The notes: generated by a model from the letters alone, not told the origin. Positions 25,382-34,188 are shown, counted from the first letter of the stretch. The stretch is 49,122 nucleotides of DNA from Microbispora catharanthi (GCF_006334915.2 NZ_VDMA02000039.1:1-49122), one strand, 5' to 3'. Made by a program: numbers and translations.

Positions 25382-25858
25382 TCAAGCCTTGGGTGGTATG
25401 CGTTCGGGGGGCATGCCGGGCCCGATCGTGGCCTGGATCTCGGCCGGGTCGTCCACGCGACCGCAGTGGGCGCACACCGTCTGCTGAGTGATTCCGGCGC
25501 CGCACACAGAGTGGGTGTAGAGGATCGGCGGCTCTCCGTCCGTTGCCCACTGGTCGCCCCACTCGGTGAGCGCGACCAGCGCGGGCGCGAGCGCCCGCCC
25601 CTTGTCGGTCAGCAGGTACTCGTACAGTTCGGGCTGCTCGGAGTACCTGTGGCGCCGCATGATCCCGGCATCGACGAAGCCGTCGAGCCGGGCCTTGAGG
25701 ACGTTGGTCGCGATGCCCAATCTGCGCTGGAAGTCGCTGTAGCGGGTCGCCCCCGCGAACAGGGCGTCGCGGACGATCAGCAGGCTCCAGCGTTCGCCGA
25801 TCACCTCCAGGGCGCGCGCGATCGAACACACCTGTGAGTCGTAAGTCTTCCCCAGCAT
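25382..25858 (-). CDS. HxlR-family transcriptional regulator
   Basis: 158 residues from ATG 25858. Winged helix YDSQVCSIARALEVIGERWSLLIVRDALFAGATRYSDFQRRLGIATNVLKARLDGFVDAGIMRR, with the conserved Cys near the start of the HTH. The C-terminus has two Cys pairs (CGAGI...CAHCG) that may bind zinc. Two 15-bp sites upstream (25881 and 25913) match two sites with the same spacing in front of the DHA2 exporter at 30717-32114, so that exporter is its predicted target. Confidence 0.88.
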   Translation of the reverse strand: MLGKTYDSQVCSIARALEVIGERWSLLIVRDALFAGATRYSDFQRRLGIATNVLKARLDGFVDAGIMRRHRYSEQPELYEYLLTDKGRALAPALVALTEWGDQWATDGEPPILYTHSVCGAGITQQTVCAHCGRVDDPAEIQATIGPGMPPERIPPKA

Positions 25859-25880
25859 GGACTCAAGTCTACTCAGGGAA

Positions 25881-25927
25881 CTTGCATCATGAAAGCGTCC
25901 GGGATAGTTTAGCTTGTATGATGCAAG
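25881..25927. promoter_or_regulatory. Paired operator (32-bp spaced) upstream of HxlR gene
   Basis: CTTGCATCATGAAAG (25881-25895) and CTTGTATGATGCAAG (25913-25927) start 32 bp apart; the outer parts form a perfect 11-bp inverted repeat (ACTTGCATCAT/ATGATGCAAGT). The same pair with the same spacing occurs at 32105-32151. Confidence 0.72.
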
Positions 25928-26118
25928 TCGCCCGGAGGTGTCGCTTCACGCCGAAGGCGCGAAGGCGCTGGCGCGGTCGGCGACGAACTGGAATCGCTCG
26001 ACCAGCCGGACTCCCCGGCGAGATGCTTGGCCGCCCGACAGTCGGCTTTAGCCGCACTTCGCCCGTTCTGAATCCATCCGATGATACTTGGGTTGACTTC
26101 GGATCACCTCAACTGTAG
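25918..26118 (+). other. Possible decayed gene divergent from HxlR
   Basis: A plus-strand ATG sits inside the right operator, as at the related 32.1-kb locus, and the frame stays open to 26118. The product (MMQVARRCRFTPKARRR...) is Arg-rich without fold features. The arrangement suggests the regulator's divergent target gene has been lost. Otherwise nothing is seen here until the LysR gene. Confidence 0.3.
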
Positions 26119-26134
26119 TTGGGCGGCCCCATCT

Positions 26135-27034
26135 ATGGATGTACACCTGCGTGAACTCCGCTACTTCGTCGCAGTCGCCGAGGAACTTCACTTCACTCGG
26201 GCTGCCGAGCGACTGTTCGTCTCACAGCCTGCGCTGTCAAAGCAAATACGCGCACTCGAGCGACAGCTCGGATTCTCATTGCTTCAGCGAACTCCCCGCG
26301 GCGTTGCGCTGACCTCCGAGGGGGAGGCGCTGTTGCCCACCGCCCAGAAGTTGCTGTCTCTGTGGGGAGAAGGCCTGGAATCGGCCCGATACGCTAATTC
26401 GGCGATGCTGGTGATCGGACTGCAAACGGCTGTAGGGCGTAATCTCCAGCAAAATGCGCTGCAGCTTTTCAAGTCGCGCATGCCCTATTGCAATGTTCTC
26501 ATGCGGCTTATCGCGTGGGACGACCCGAGCGCCGGTTTGACGAACGGTAGCTCGGACGTGGCCTTCATCTGGTTGCCGGCGCCGGACGGACTTGCCACAC
26601 GTGTACTGTACCGCGAGCCTCGTTACGTGGCGCTGCCGGTCACGCACCCGCTGGCCGAACGCACCGAAATCTCATTAGCCGAGTTGGCCGATGAGGCGTT
26701 CATAGCGCTACCCGCCGCCGCAGGAGCTCTTCGGAATTTCTGGCTTGGGCTGGACGTGCGGAGGGAGGTCCGGATCGCTGGGGAGGCCACGTCGGCGGAG
26801 GAGACCTTCGAAATGATCGCGAGCGGCTTGGGAGTGGTTCTCCTGGCTGAAGGAAACGCGAAATTGTATGAACGCCCTGACGTCGTGTTCAGGCCGGTAC
26901 CGGATATCCCGTCCGCCGAGCTTGCCGTCGCCTGGAGCCCATCAGACCGTCGCCCGGTCGTCAAAGCCTTTCTCGAGTGTCTTCAGGCCGCCGCCCGGCC
27001 AGAGGGCGAGCAGGACCAGGAGCTGCCAACGTAA
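26135..27034 (+). CDS. LysR-family transcriptional regulator
   Basis: 299 residues. N-terminal HTH MDVHLRELRYFVAVAEELHFTRAAERLFVSQPALSKQIRALERQLGFSLLQRTPRGVALTSEGEALL is canonical. The effector domain has LVIGLQTAVGRNL and ends with IASGLGVVLLAEGNA. Start ATG 26135 gives the usual spacing to the HTH. No clear divergent target is left: upstream is the decayed stretch at 25918-26118. Its regulon and ligand are unknown. Confidence 0.9.
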   Translation: MDVHLRELRYFVAVAEELHFTRAAERLFVSQPALSKQIRALERQLGFSLLQRTPRGVALTSEGEALLPTAQKLLSLWGEGLESARYANSAMLVIGLQTAVGRNLQQNALQLFKSRMPYCNVLMRLIAWDDPSAGLTNGSSDVAFIWLPAPDGLATRVLYREPRYVALPVTHPLAERTEISLAELADEAFIALPAAAGALRNFWLGLDVRREVRIAGEATSAEETFEMIASGLGVVLLAEGNAKLYERPDVVFRPVPDIPSAELAVAWSPSDRRPVVKAFLECLQAAARPEGEQDQELPT

Positions 27035-27167
27035 TGAGCTGAGGCGGCGCCGGTAGATCAGGGCGCAGCCGAGGCCGAGGAAGGCGCCATCCTGTAAGGC
27101 AGAACCCCGCACCTACGCCTCGAACATCGGCCGCCCGCCCGAGCACGCCCTGCGCAGGCGCTGAACT

Positions 27168-27680
27168 TCAGTAGTAACCCTTGGTTCCATCGAGAAGCTC
27201 TCTGATCGTGTCCGCATGACCGGCGTGACGAGCGGTTTCTTCGATCATGTGGATCAGGATCCAGCGCAGATTGGCGGCCGCGACCTTGAAATCGGGATGC
27301 CGGCCCACGGCTTCCAAGGAATGAGCGGCGATGATCTCGTTCGAGATCTCACACTGTCGCTCGTAGTCTTTGAGGAGTTGTTCCAGCGGAATTCCCTTGA
27401 CCATCATGTCGGCGTCTTCCGGGCCGTCATCGAAATGAGGCCCCTGCGCCTTTCTGCCGAGGAAGACGACTTCAAACCACAGGAACTCGACCCAGCGCAG
27501 GTGAGAGATCAGCCCGGCCATCGTCATGACGGGAGATGTCGCGAGGACCGGTCGATGGGCATTCTCGTCGGACAGTCCTTCGCATTTCCAGTGGACTATG
27601 GCCCGCTGCAGGTCCAGCCAGCCGGTGAGCTGACTCCTCTCGTCCGCCGTATAGGCGGGACGAATACGAGAAATAGACAT
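27168..27680 (-). CDS. DinB-like (DUF664) putative metal-dependent protein
   Basis: 170 residues; ATG 27680 with GGAG 7 bases upstream. The pattern RSQLTGWLDLQRAIVHWKCEGLSDENAHRP, GLISHLRWVEFLWFEVVFLG and ILIHMIEETARHAGHADTIRELLDG is that of actinomycete DinB/DUF664 proteins. The three conserved His (in SHL, HMIEET and HAGHAD) would bind a metal. Some relatives are bacillithiol- or mycothiol-dependent transferases; the substrate here is unknown. It is isolated. Confidence 0.85.
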   Translation of the reverse strand: MSISRIRPAYTADERSQLTGWLDLQRAIVHWKCEGLSDENAHRPVLATSPVMTMAGLISHLRWVEFLWFEVVFLGRKAQGPHFDDGPEDADMMVKGIPLEQLLKDYERQCEISNEIIAAHSLEAVGRHPDFKVAAANLRWILIHMIEETARHAGHADTIRELLDGTKGYY

Positions 27681-28040
27681 ACTTCAACTCCACTATGACA
27701 GAACCTCGGCGGGTCGACCCGCGGAGGAGTGAGCTGCAAATACGGCGGAATAGCCGTGACCGCGTCCGGGTAAGAACGTCCCTGCCTGCAAGTCTTGGAT
27801 TATGAGACCGGCATGTCCAATACCTGTTGTCATAACCATCGGTTATGCGGTGTCCTGCGACTCGACAGCACTTCTTCCGGCCACCGGATCAACACCGGCG
27901 GCGAGGGACGGATCCGGGGGAGAGCCAGGCCCGTCTCTACGGCTGATCACCGGTCCGGCGCTCGCCGTCGGCTCGGTGGGACGTTGCATCAAGAAGGTGT
28001 CGCCGGCCTTGCCGAAGTCCGCTTCCGTGCTCGCGCCGGC
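27681..28040. other. Gene-free stretch with an orphan inverted repeat
   Basis: No convincing gene. CATAACC-ATC-GGTTATG (27831-27847) is a perfect 7-bp inverted repeat of operator type that has no obvious partner gene next to it; the region to its right may be what remains of a deleted gene before the TetR 3' end. Nothing else is supported. Confidence 0.4.
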
Positions 28041-28628
28041 TCAGGCAGATACTGGCAATGTGGCCTCGGCGAAGTTCCGAGCCTGGCGTGCGGGACCGTC
28101 GATGCCCAATGCCTGGACGGACGCGTAGGCGCCCTCCATGATCAGAGTGAGTCGGTCAGCCAGGAGCGCCGGATCCTCGACCGGGCTGACCAGCGCGAGC
28201 TCCTCGGCGAGCTCACCGAAGCGCTCGCGGACCCACCGCTTGACGGCCACGGCCTGAGCGTGGCCGGGGAACTCGCTCAGCGCCATCAGGAAAGGACACC
28301 CGCGGCAGCGGTCCGGCTGGATCTGCGGGATGAGCGCATCGAACACCGCCAGGATCCGATCGCGTGGAGATCGCCCGTCCGCCTGGGCGGCCGCCGCGAA
28401 CCACTGCCGGTAGCCGTCGGCCGCGCGCGCGAGGTACGCGGTGATGAGGTCGTCCTTCGAGGCGAACAACCGGTACAGCGTGGTGGGCGCGATCCCGGCG
28501 GCGGCGGCGATCCGGTCGACGCCGACGGCTCGGATGCCCTGCCAGTAGAACAGCTCGTTCGCGATCTCCAGTACGAGTTCCCGAGTCTGTTCTGACGTAC
28601 GTCGCTGGGCGACTCGCGGCCTGGACAT
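28041..28628 (-). CDS. TetR-family repressor
   Basis: 195 residues. HTH at about 15-60: RELVLEIANELFYWQGIRAVGVDRIAAAAGIAPTTLYRLFASKDDLITAYL. The ligand domain carries the RCRGCPFLMALSEFPG segment of the TetR_C_16/LmrA-YxaF-like group. It is divergent from an SDR gene, with two copies of a TTTGTTAGGGA operator between them, one immediately upstream of its own start. It predictably represses both. Confidence 0.9.
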   Translation of the reverse strand: MSRPRVAQRRTSEQTRELVLEIANELFYWQGIRAVGVDRIAAAAGIAPTTLYRLFASKDDLITAYLARAADGYRQWFAAAAQADGRSPRDRILAVFDALIPQIQPDRCRGCPFLMALSEFPGHAQAVAVKRWVRERFGELAEELALVSPVEDPALLADRLTLIMEGAYASVQALGIDGPARQARNFAEATLPVSA

Positions 28629-28644
28629 GGGCGCAGACTACCAG

Positions 28645-28669
28645 TTTGTTAGGGATGGTTTCCTACGGA
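28645..28669. promoter_or_regulatory. TetR operator copy 1 (imperfect)
   Basis: TTTGTTAGGGA-TGG-TTTCCTACGGA: the left half is identical to the strong copy at 28719, the right half degenerate. It lies 16 bases upstream of the TetR start, suited to autoregulation. Confidence 0.6.
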
Positions 28670-28718
28670 GTGGGCTGGACCACACCCCCCTTGCCCTGTC
28701 CGCACCTCGCCTCTACAG

Positions 28719-28744
28719 TTTGTTAGGGATCGGTCCCTAACAAA
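28719..28744. promoter_or_regulatory. TetR operator copy 2 (perfect 11-bp inverted repeat)
   Basis: TTTGTTAGGGA-TCGG-TCCCTAACAAA, perfect arms, 74 bp from copy 1. It is placed to control the SDR gene at 28869. A related sequence, TGTTAGGGATCGTTCC, occurs at 40157-40172 before another SDR gene. Confidence 0.75.
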
Positions 28745-28868
28745 GTGGGACGCCGGCTTTCATGAGAGATCGCCATTCGTGTTCGCGATCCCAGAGTCGA
28801 CGGCACCCAGGCCTCCTGCCGAGCTGTCCGCCGGCTACAGGTCTCATTCATCTGACAAGGAGTTCATC

Positions 28869-29639
28869 ATGACGGCATTGACGGGGAAGACGGCGCTGGT
28901 GACCGGTGCGTCGCGGGGAATCGGGCGGTCCATCGCCGAGCGACTCGCCAGAGAAGGCGCCTTGGTCGCCGTGCATTACGGCAGCAACCACGCGGCGGCG
29001 AAAGAAACCGTTGCGGCGATCCACGAGGCCGGAGGGGAGGCGTTCCCCCTCCACGTCCCGCTGGGAGTCGAAAACGACGTCGACACCCTCTTCGTCGGAC
29101 TGGAAGAGGGGCTGAACGGACGGCCGCTGGACATCCTGGTCAACAACGCCGCCGTCATCGACTACGACGCCACCATAGAGAAGGCGACCCCGGAACTGTA
29201 CGAACGCGTTTTCGCCGTGAATGTGCGGGCGCCGCTGTTCATCACCCAGAGGGCACTCGCCCTCATGCCCGACGGCGGCCGCATCATCAACGTGTCCTCC
29301 GGCGTCACCTGGTTCGCCACACCTGAGATCGTCTATGCCATGACCAAGGGCGCGCTCAACGTCTTCAGCCGATCGCTGGCCCACTCTCTCGGCAGGCGGA
29401 ACATCACCGTGAACACGGTCTCGCCGGGCATCACGGAGACCGACATGAACGAGTGGTTGCGCGGCAACCCGGAAACCGTGCGACAGGTCGCCACCCTGAT
29501 CTCCCTCGGACGTCACGGACAGCCTGCCGACGTCGCTGATGTCGTCGCCTTCTTCGCCTCGCCGGACGCGCGTTGGATCACCGGTCAGGTTCTCGACGTC
29601 AACGGCGGCCTCCTCCTCGGAGCGCCCGTACAGCAGTGA
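28869..29639 (+). CDS. SDR-family oxidoreductase
   Basis: 256 residues; ATG 28869 with AAGGAG 6 bases upstream. TGxxxGIG is TGASRGIG (about 13-20), NNAA motif ILVNNAAVID, catalytic Ser in NVSSGV, YxxxK as YAMTK, and the C-terminal DVNGG. All catalytic residues are present; it should be an NADP-preferring classical SDR (Arg after Ser in ASRGIG). It is the TetR target at this divergent locus. The substrate is unknown. The 174 bases after it, before the lyase gene, hold nothing recognisable. Confidence 0.92.
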   Translation: MTALTGKTALVTGASRGIGRSIAERLAREGALVAVHYGSNHAAAKETVAAIHEAGGEAFPLHVPLGVENDVDTLFVGLEEGLNGRPLDILVNNAAVIDYDATIEKATPELYERVFAVNVRAPLFITQRALALMPDGGRIINVSSGVTWFATPEIVYAMTKGALNVFSRSLAHSLGRRNITVNTVSPGITETDMNEWLRGNPETVRQVATLISLGRHGQPADVADVVAFFASPDARWITGQVLDVNGGLLLGAPVQQ

Positions 29640-29813
29640 CGTTTCGCCGCCTCTCCGTCCGGGACTTCGAGTGCGGCGACGTCGGCGTACCGCCGGCGTC
29701 GCCTTCCCGGACGCCGCTAGGCCTGTCCATACGACCGCACGTCGCGCATGCGATCTCCCGGCTGACCCTCGACCGCACTCGCACGGCTGTGGGAGGGACG
29801 GCCGAGCAGGAGT

Positions 29814-30572
29814 TCAGGGCGCCAGTTCCTCAACCGAGGACTTCAGCGCGGCCAACGCCTCACGATAGAGCCGGGGGCCATAGGAGACCCGTGCCACGCC
29901 CAGCTCACCGAGCTTGGTCAGATCGAGGACTCCTGGCCTGGTGTTGCCGTTGATCGGCCCAGGCACTTCGGCGACCAGGGTGGCGATGGCCCGCTCGTCG
30001 CCGACCCCGATCGGGTAGACGCAGTCAGCCCCGGCCTCGAGGTAGATGCGGCCTCGGCGTATCGCCTCCGCGACCCGCTCCTCCTCAGGCGCTCCGGACT
30101 GTGACAGGAAGACGTCGACGCGCGCGTTGATGACGATCGGGACCCCGGCATCGTCCGCGACGGCCCGGATGGCGGCTAGGCGTTCCCCGTGCACGCCGGC
30201 GTCGACGAGGCCGCCCGCGCGGTGGTCGGTGTCCTCCAGGTTGCAGCCGACCACCCCGATCTCCAGCAGTCGGTCCACCAGTTCACGCGGGTCCATGCCG
30301 TATCCCGCCTCGGCGTCCATGGTGACCGGGACCGACACAGCCCGTGCGACCCGGCCGGCCGCAGCGAACATCTCCCGCCACGGCGCGCCTTCGCCGTCGG
30401 GGTAGCCGAGCATCGCCGAGATCGCGGCGCTGGCGGTTGCGACCACGGGGAATCCGGCCTCCGCCACGATCGCGGCGCTGGCGGCGTCCCACACGTTCGG
30501 CAAGACGAGCATCTCGTCGGCGTGGTGCAACTCACGGAGCCTGTCGGCATGGGCTTTCAGGTCATCGGTCAT
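29814..30572 (-). CDS. Isocitrate lyase/PEP-mutase superfamily protein
   Basis: 252 residues; ATG 30572 with GGAGG 6 bases upstream. Sequence features: LVLPNVWDAASAAIVAEAGFPVVATASAAIS, metal-binding DAEAGYG, NLEDTDH and NARVDVFL. These fit the PEP phosphonomutase/2-methylisocitrate-lyase-like group widely annotated in actinomycetes. The superfamily cleaves or forms C-C or P-C bonds of 2-oxo acids with Mg2+. The lyase-type KKCGH-like loop is absent, so the reaction cannot be named. It sits between convergent SDR and a same-strand MFS gene. Confidence 0.87.
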   Translation of the reverse strand: MTDDLKAHADRLRELHHADEMLVLPNVWDAASAAIVAEAGFPVVATASAAISAMLGYPDGEGAPWREMFAAAGRVARAVSVPVTMDAEAGYGMDPRELVDRLLEIGVVGCNLEDTDHRAGGLVDAGVHGERLAAIRAVADDAGVPIVINARVDVFLSQSGAPEEERVAEAIRRGRIYLEAGADCVYPIGVGDERAIATLVAEVPGPINGNTRPGVLDLTKLGELGVARVSYGPRLYREALAALKSSVEELAP

Positions 30573-30716
30573 GGTCGTCCTCCATGTCATGCGGGGAAAT
30601 GGTTGATCACCACGCGAAGCGATGCCCACGTCGGCTGGGGACGGCGGGCAACGAGAAGGCCGGCTGGCCACGCCGTAGGTCGACGAGGACGCCCAGCCGT
30701 ATTCATGCCGTGGGCG

Positions 30717-32114
30717 TCAGGATGTGACAACCGGTTGGGTGGTGGGCAGGGGGTTGCGACCGGGGATCCACAGGCCTGCCGCGGCCGCCGCCAGTGCGAG
30801 CGCGGCGGCGACGCCGATCGCGGGTGTGAATCCCGCGGCGAACTGCTGAGGCGTGCCGTACCCTCCAAGATCGGTGAAAACGGCGGCCAAGACCGCGATA
30901 CTGAAGGCCGCACCGAGCTGGCGCAGCATGGTGAACGTGCCGGAGGCCTTACCCACCTCGCTCCGCGGCACGGCGCCGATGACGGCGTTCTGCACGGCGG
31001 GCATCGCCGTCGACACCCCCGCACCGGCCACCGCCAGCGGGCCGATTATCTGAACCACCGGCAGGCCGGGGCCGGCGATCAGGCCGAACCAGGCCAATCC
31101 GATCGCCTCGAGCAGCAGCCCAGCGACGATGAGCGGGCGGTCGCCGATCCTGTTGACCCAGGCCCCGGCGATCGGCGCCACGATCAGCAGGGTGGCCGTC
31201 AGCGGCAGCAGCAGCACGCCGGTCTGCAGCGGCCCGCGCCCCAGCGCCACCTGCATGAACTGCGCCAGGAAGAACACCGACCCGTACATCGAGCCGTACA
31301 GCAGGAAACCGGCGGCGTTGCCGGCGGAAAACGCGCGGGAGCGGAAATAGCGCAGGGGCAGCATCGGCTCAGGCGCTTGCGATTCCCAGGCCACGAAGGC
31401 GAGGGTGGCCACGCCACCCACGATAAGGGTGGCGAGCACCTCCGCGCTTCCCCATCCCGCCACGTTGCCGCGTACCAGCCCCCACGCAAGGCCGAAGGCC
31501 GCCATGGCGGCCAGCAGCAGCCCGGCGGCATCCAGCCGGGCCCCGCTCCCGCTGCTCTCCTCCAGTCTGGGACGCACCAGAGCGAGCAGGACCAGGCCGA
31601 TAGGCACGTTGATCCAGAAGATCCACTGCCAGGCCAGCCCTTCGACGACCAGCCCGCCGATCAGCGGTCCGCCCAACGTGGCCAGCCCGCTGATGCTGCT
31701 GAACAGCCCCAGCGCCCTGGCGCGGCGTTCGGCCGGGATTCCGGCGCCCAGCAGCGCCATCGCGTGCGGCATCACCATCGCCGCCCCCGCGCCCTGGACC
31801 ACGCGGGCCGCGACAAGCCAGCCGATGCCGCCGACCATCGCGCACAGCGCCGACGACAGAGTGAAGACGGCCAGCCCGATCAGGAAAAGACGACGCCTGC
31901 CGTACCTGTCGCCCAGTGCCGTCGCCGTGAGCAGGAGCACGGCGAAGCTGAGCATGTAGGCGTCGATGGTCCATTCGAGTTGCTCAAGCGTGGCGCCGAG
32001 GTCCACACGAATGGCGTTCAGTGCGGTGGTGACGATCAACGCATCCAGCATCACCATGAGCGAAGCCAGCGAGGTCAAGCCCAGCACCCATCGTTCCCTT
32101 GTTGCTTGCGTCAT
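30717..32114 (-). CDS. MFS exporter, DHA2 (EmrB/QacA) type, predicted HxlR target
   Basis: 465 residues from ATG 32114, with 14 likely membrane segments. Motifs: LDALIVTTALNAIRVDLGATLEQLEWTIDAYML, GDRYGRRRLFLIG, and motif C GLATLGGPLIGG. The start codon lies inside the left arm of a strong inverted repeat and no ribosome site precedes it, so it may be leaderless; ATG 32135 is an alternative. The operator pair is the same as the one before the HxlR gene 6 kb away. It is divergent from the remnant of a hydrolase gene. Confidence 0.88.
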   Translation of the reverse strand: MTQATRERWVLGLTSLASLMVMLDALIVTTALNAIRVDLGATLEQLEWTIDAYMLSFAVLLLTATALGDRYGRRRLFLIGLAVFTLSSALCAMVGGIGWLVAARVVQGAGAAMVMPHAMALLGAGIPAERRARALGLFSSISGLATLGGPLIGGLVVEGLAWQWIFWINVPIGLVLLALVRPRLEESSGSGARLDAAGLLLAAMAAFGLAWGLVRGNVAGWGSAEVLATLIVGGVATLAFVAWESQAPEPMLPLRYFRSRAFSAGNAAGFLLYGSMYGSVFFLAQFMQVALGRGPLQTGVLLLPLTATLLIVAPIAGAWVNRIGDRPLIVAGLLLEAIGLAWFGLIAGPGLPVVQIIGPLAVAGAGVSTAMPAVQNAVIGAVPRSEVGKASGTFTMLRQLGAAFSIAVLAAVFTDLGGYGTPQQFAAGFTPAIGVAAALALAAAAAGLWIPGRNPLPTTQPVVTS

Positions 32115-32151
32115 GCAAGCACCGTACGGGTTCATGCTTGCATGACACAAG
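32105..32151. promoter_or_regulatory. Paired operator (32-bp spaced) covering both divergent start codons
   Basis: CTTGCGTCATGCAAG (32105-32119) and CTTGCATGACACAAG (32137-32151). Together they form a perfect 12-bp inverted repeat (32110-32121 with 32135-32146), and each half contains an ATG: 32114 leftward for the MFS gene, 32142 rightward. Same motif and same 32-bp step as at 25881-25927. Confidence 0.75.
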
Positions 32152-32378
32152 TGACTCTGGCGTTGATTTCGTGCTCTGACTCGTGTCGGTCGGCGAGGAG
32201 GATGCGTTTGGCTCGCAAACTGTCTCGAGCTCGGCTGGTGACGATCGACGGATACGGTCACGGTGTGATCCTGAACAAGAGCTCGTGCGCGGAGGCGCAC
32301 GAGTCCGCCTATTTCATCAACGGCACCCTTCCTGCGGAGGGGACTGTCTGCAGGCAGGATTTCAAGCCATTCGAGTGA
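32142..32378 (+). pseudogene. Remnant of a secreted alpha/beta hydrolase (TAP-like C-terminal domain)
   Basis: From about 32202 the frame reads KLSRARLVTIDGYGHGVI...SSCAEAHESAYFINGTLPAEGTVCRQDFKPFE. This is the C-terminal part of tripeptidyl-aminopeptidase-like hydrolases, with the catalytic His in GYGH and the conserved SSCA...YFxxGTLPxxGTxC tail. About 400 residues including the Ser nucleophile are gone. An ATG at 32142 in the operator opens the same frame, so the deletion fused the gene's start region to its tail. A 15-bp palindrome GCCGTGA-A-TCACGGC follows at 32385-32399 and may be the old terminator. Confidence 0.6.
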
Positions 32379-32399
32379 CCGTCAGCCGTGAATCACGGC

Positions 32400-32826
32400 C
32401 GGATCGACGGAGGCTGATGTTCACCGGCGGCCACGTCCAGGCGACCCATCAGGGCGTGCTGTAGGGGGAGGCGCACATCCTGCGACGTTACTCCGGCTGT
32501 CTGGCAAGAGCATGGGTGAGGCGGACCAGGTCCACCCGAATGGTACGAACACCACTCTTCTGGCATAACGCGGCGCCCACTGTGTGGGTATCATGGCCTC
32601 TAATCGAAACGTTCTTCGAGTCCCCAGCGCGTATCCCCGCTTGTGTGCCCCAACGCTTCGCCGGGTCGACGTCAGAGCGCGCCCGGATGGCACTGGAGGG
32701 TGGACGGCCCGCGTTCCCGGCGCTCACTCCTTCTCCACTCTGAAGGGAGCATGAATTGGATGTTCGAGTATCCGCGCAGCCTCAGAATCATGGATGGTTC
32801 CCTGTCGGCGAAGTGAGTGTCCGGTA
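32400..32826. other. Gene-free stretch upstream of the GlxA-type regulator
   Basis: Several open frames cross it but none has family features or a ribosome site. A TCGAAACGTTCT sequence near 32605 equals the xylanase motif at 2194-2205, without an obvious promoter. Confidence 0.4.
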
Positions 32827-33930
32827 ATGATGAGGTTCGATCCGGACGGGTGTATCGGTGCAGGCACGGCGATGGCGTCCTGGCAGTCTCCGGGCAATCG
32901 CTGCCGTTCGTTCACCGGCCGCCGTATACCGGAACGTCTCCCGGCCGAGCCGCGCAAGCCGTTCCTCTCGGTGGTGGCGTACGCGATGCAGGGAGTGAGC
33001 TCGTTCGGGCTGAGTGCGGTCAGCAACATCTTCGCCGATCGGACACGAATAGGGTTGCCTGCGTTCGAATTCACGGTGTGCTCCGACCATATCGGTCTGC
33101 TGCGTACGGATCTCGGCCTGCTCATGCAGGTGACAGCCGGTCCTGAGGCGATATCCGGCGCTGATCTGGTTATCTTGCTGCCCACCGAGGCGCGGCCGCT
33201 CACGCTGCATGCGCCGATCATCGAGGCGATCAAGGGCGCCTACCGCCGGGGTGCGATCGTCTCCGCCTACTGCACGGGGACCCTGCTGCTGGCGAGCACG
33301 GGCCTGCTCGACGGTCGTCGGACCGCTACCAACTGGGAGTTCGCGGCGCAGTTGGCCCAGCTCCACCCGGCGATCAGGGTCGACGGGGAGGCCCTGTACG
33401 TCGATGAGGGCCGTATTGTGACGGGAGCCGCGGCCGCCTCGGGCATCGACATGTGTCTGCATCTGCTGCGCCGTGAGCATGGCTCGTCAGTCGCCAACGG
33501 CGTGGCCAGGGAGGCGATGGTCGCGTCACGGCGCGAAAGCGGTCACGTACATTCGCTCCTCCCCATCTCGCCGGGGGATCGCACCGCCCATTCCGGCAGC
33601 GATGACACCCCGCTGACCGAGGTACTCGCTTGGGCACGCAGCCAACTACATCGGGCGCTGTCCGTGAACGAGATGGCTCGGCAGGCGTTGATGAGCCCTC
33701 GCACCTTCGCCCGTCGTTTCCGGGAAGCCACCGGCACCACCCCCCACGCCTGGGTGCTGGAGCAGCGGCTCGACCGCGCGGAGGAGCTTCTCGAGACCAC
33801 CGCCCTGCCTATCCACAAGATTGCTCAGGAAGTGGGCTTCCGCTCTGACAGCGTCCTGCGTGAACATTTCGTGCGGCGGCGGGGTGTGGCGCCGCGTGAC
33901 TACCGGCGGGCAGCCGGCCGCCGTAGCTGA
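32827..33930 (+). CDS. GlxA-family regulator: DJ-1/PfpI domain + AraC HTH
   Basis: About 367 residues from ATG 32827 (ATG 32830 equal; the first 30 residues are unusual and the true start may be later). DJ-1/PfpI-like domain: FLSVVAYAMQGVSSFGLSAVSNIF, ADLVILLP, and IVSAYCTGTLLLASTGLLDGRRTATNWEFA, with the Cys at the nucleophile elbow. AraC-type double HTH at the C-terminus: LSVNEMARQALMSPRTFARRFREATGTTPHAWVLEQRLDRAEELLETTALPIHKIAQEVGFRSDSVLREHFVRRRGVAPRDYRRA. These proteins usually regulate a neighbouring catabolic or redox gene; none is intact downstream. Confidence 0.88.
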   Translation: MMRFDPDGCIGAGTAMASWQSPGNRCRSFTGRRIPERLPAEPRKPFLSVVAYAMQGVSSFGLSAVSNIFADRTRIGLPAFEFTVCSDHIGLLRTDLGLLMQVTAGPEAISGADLVILLPTEARPLTLHAPIIEAIKGAYRRGAIVSAYCTGTLLLASTGLLDGRRTATNWEFAAQLAQLHPAIRVDGEALYVDEGRIVTGAAAASGIDMCLHLLRREHGSSVANGVAREAMVASRRESGHVHSLLPISPGDRTAHSGSDDTPLTEVLAWARSQLHRALSVNEMARQALMSPRTFARRFREATGTTPHAWVLEQRLDRAEELLETTALPIHKIAQEVGFRSDSVLREHFVRRRGVAPRDYRRAAGRRS

Positions 33931-34188
33931 TAAAGACGGGCGTCCCTTTCGAAATGCGGCAGTAATGCGGCGGAAATCGGCAGTTCCCGGCCTCGTCGGC
34001 CCCCGAGGCCGCTGGCATGATGCTGAACACAGCAGACGGTCGGCCGGGAAATAAGCGTTTCACGCGGATCCAGATTGGCTGCACGCCGGGGCTCTTGGCG
34101 ATGGCGCGGCCCGTGACGTTGTTGTCCTCGGCATTGGCCCCCCGCATGTACCGCTCGGTCGGGAAGACATCTAGAAACAGGAGGAATA

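Noticed and set aside
30189..32141. Very long plus-strand frame antisense to the PEP-mutase-like and MFS genes
   Set aside because: Shadow of the two minus-strand genes; only its last part (from about 32142) has real family similarity and is reported as the hydrolase remnant.
32600..32615. TCGAAACGTTCT as a xylan operator outside the locus
   Set aside because: Identical 12-mer to the xylanase site, but there is no promoter or sugar gene nearby; chance or unrelated.
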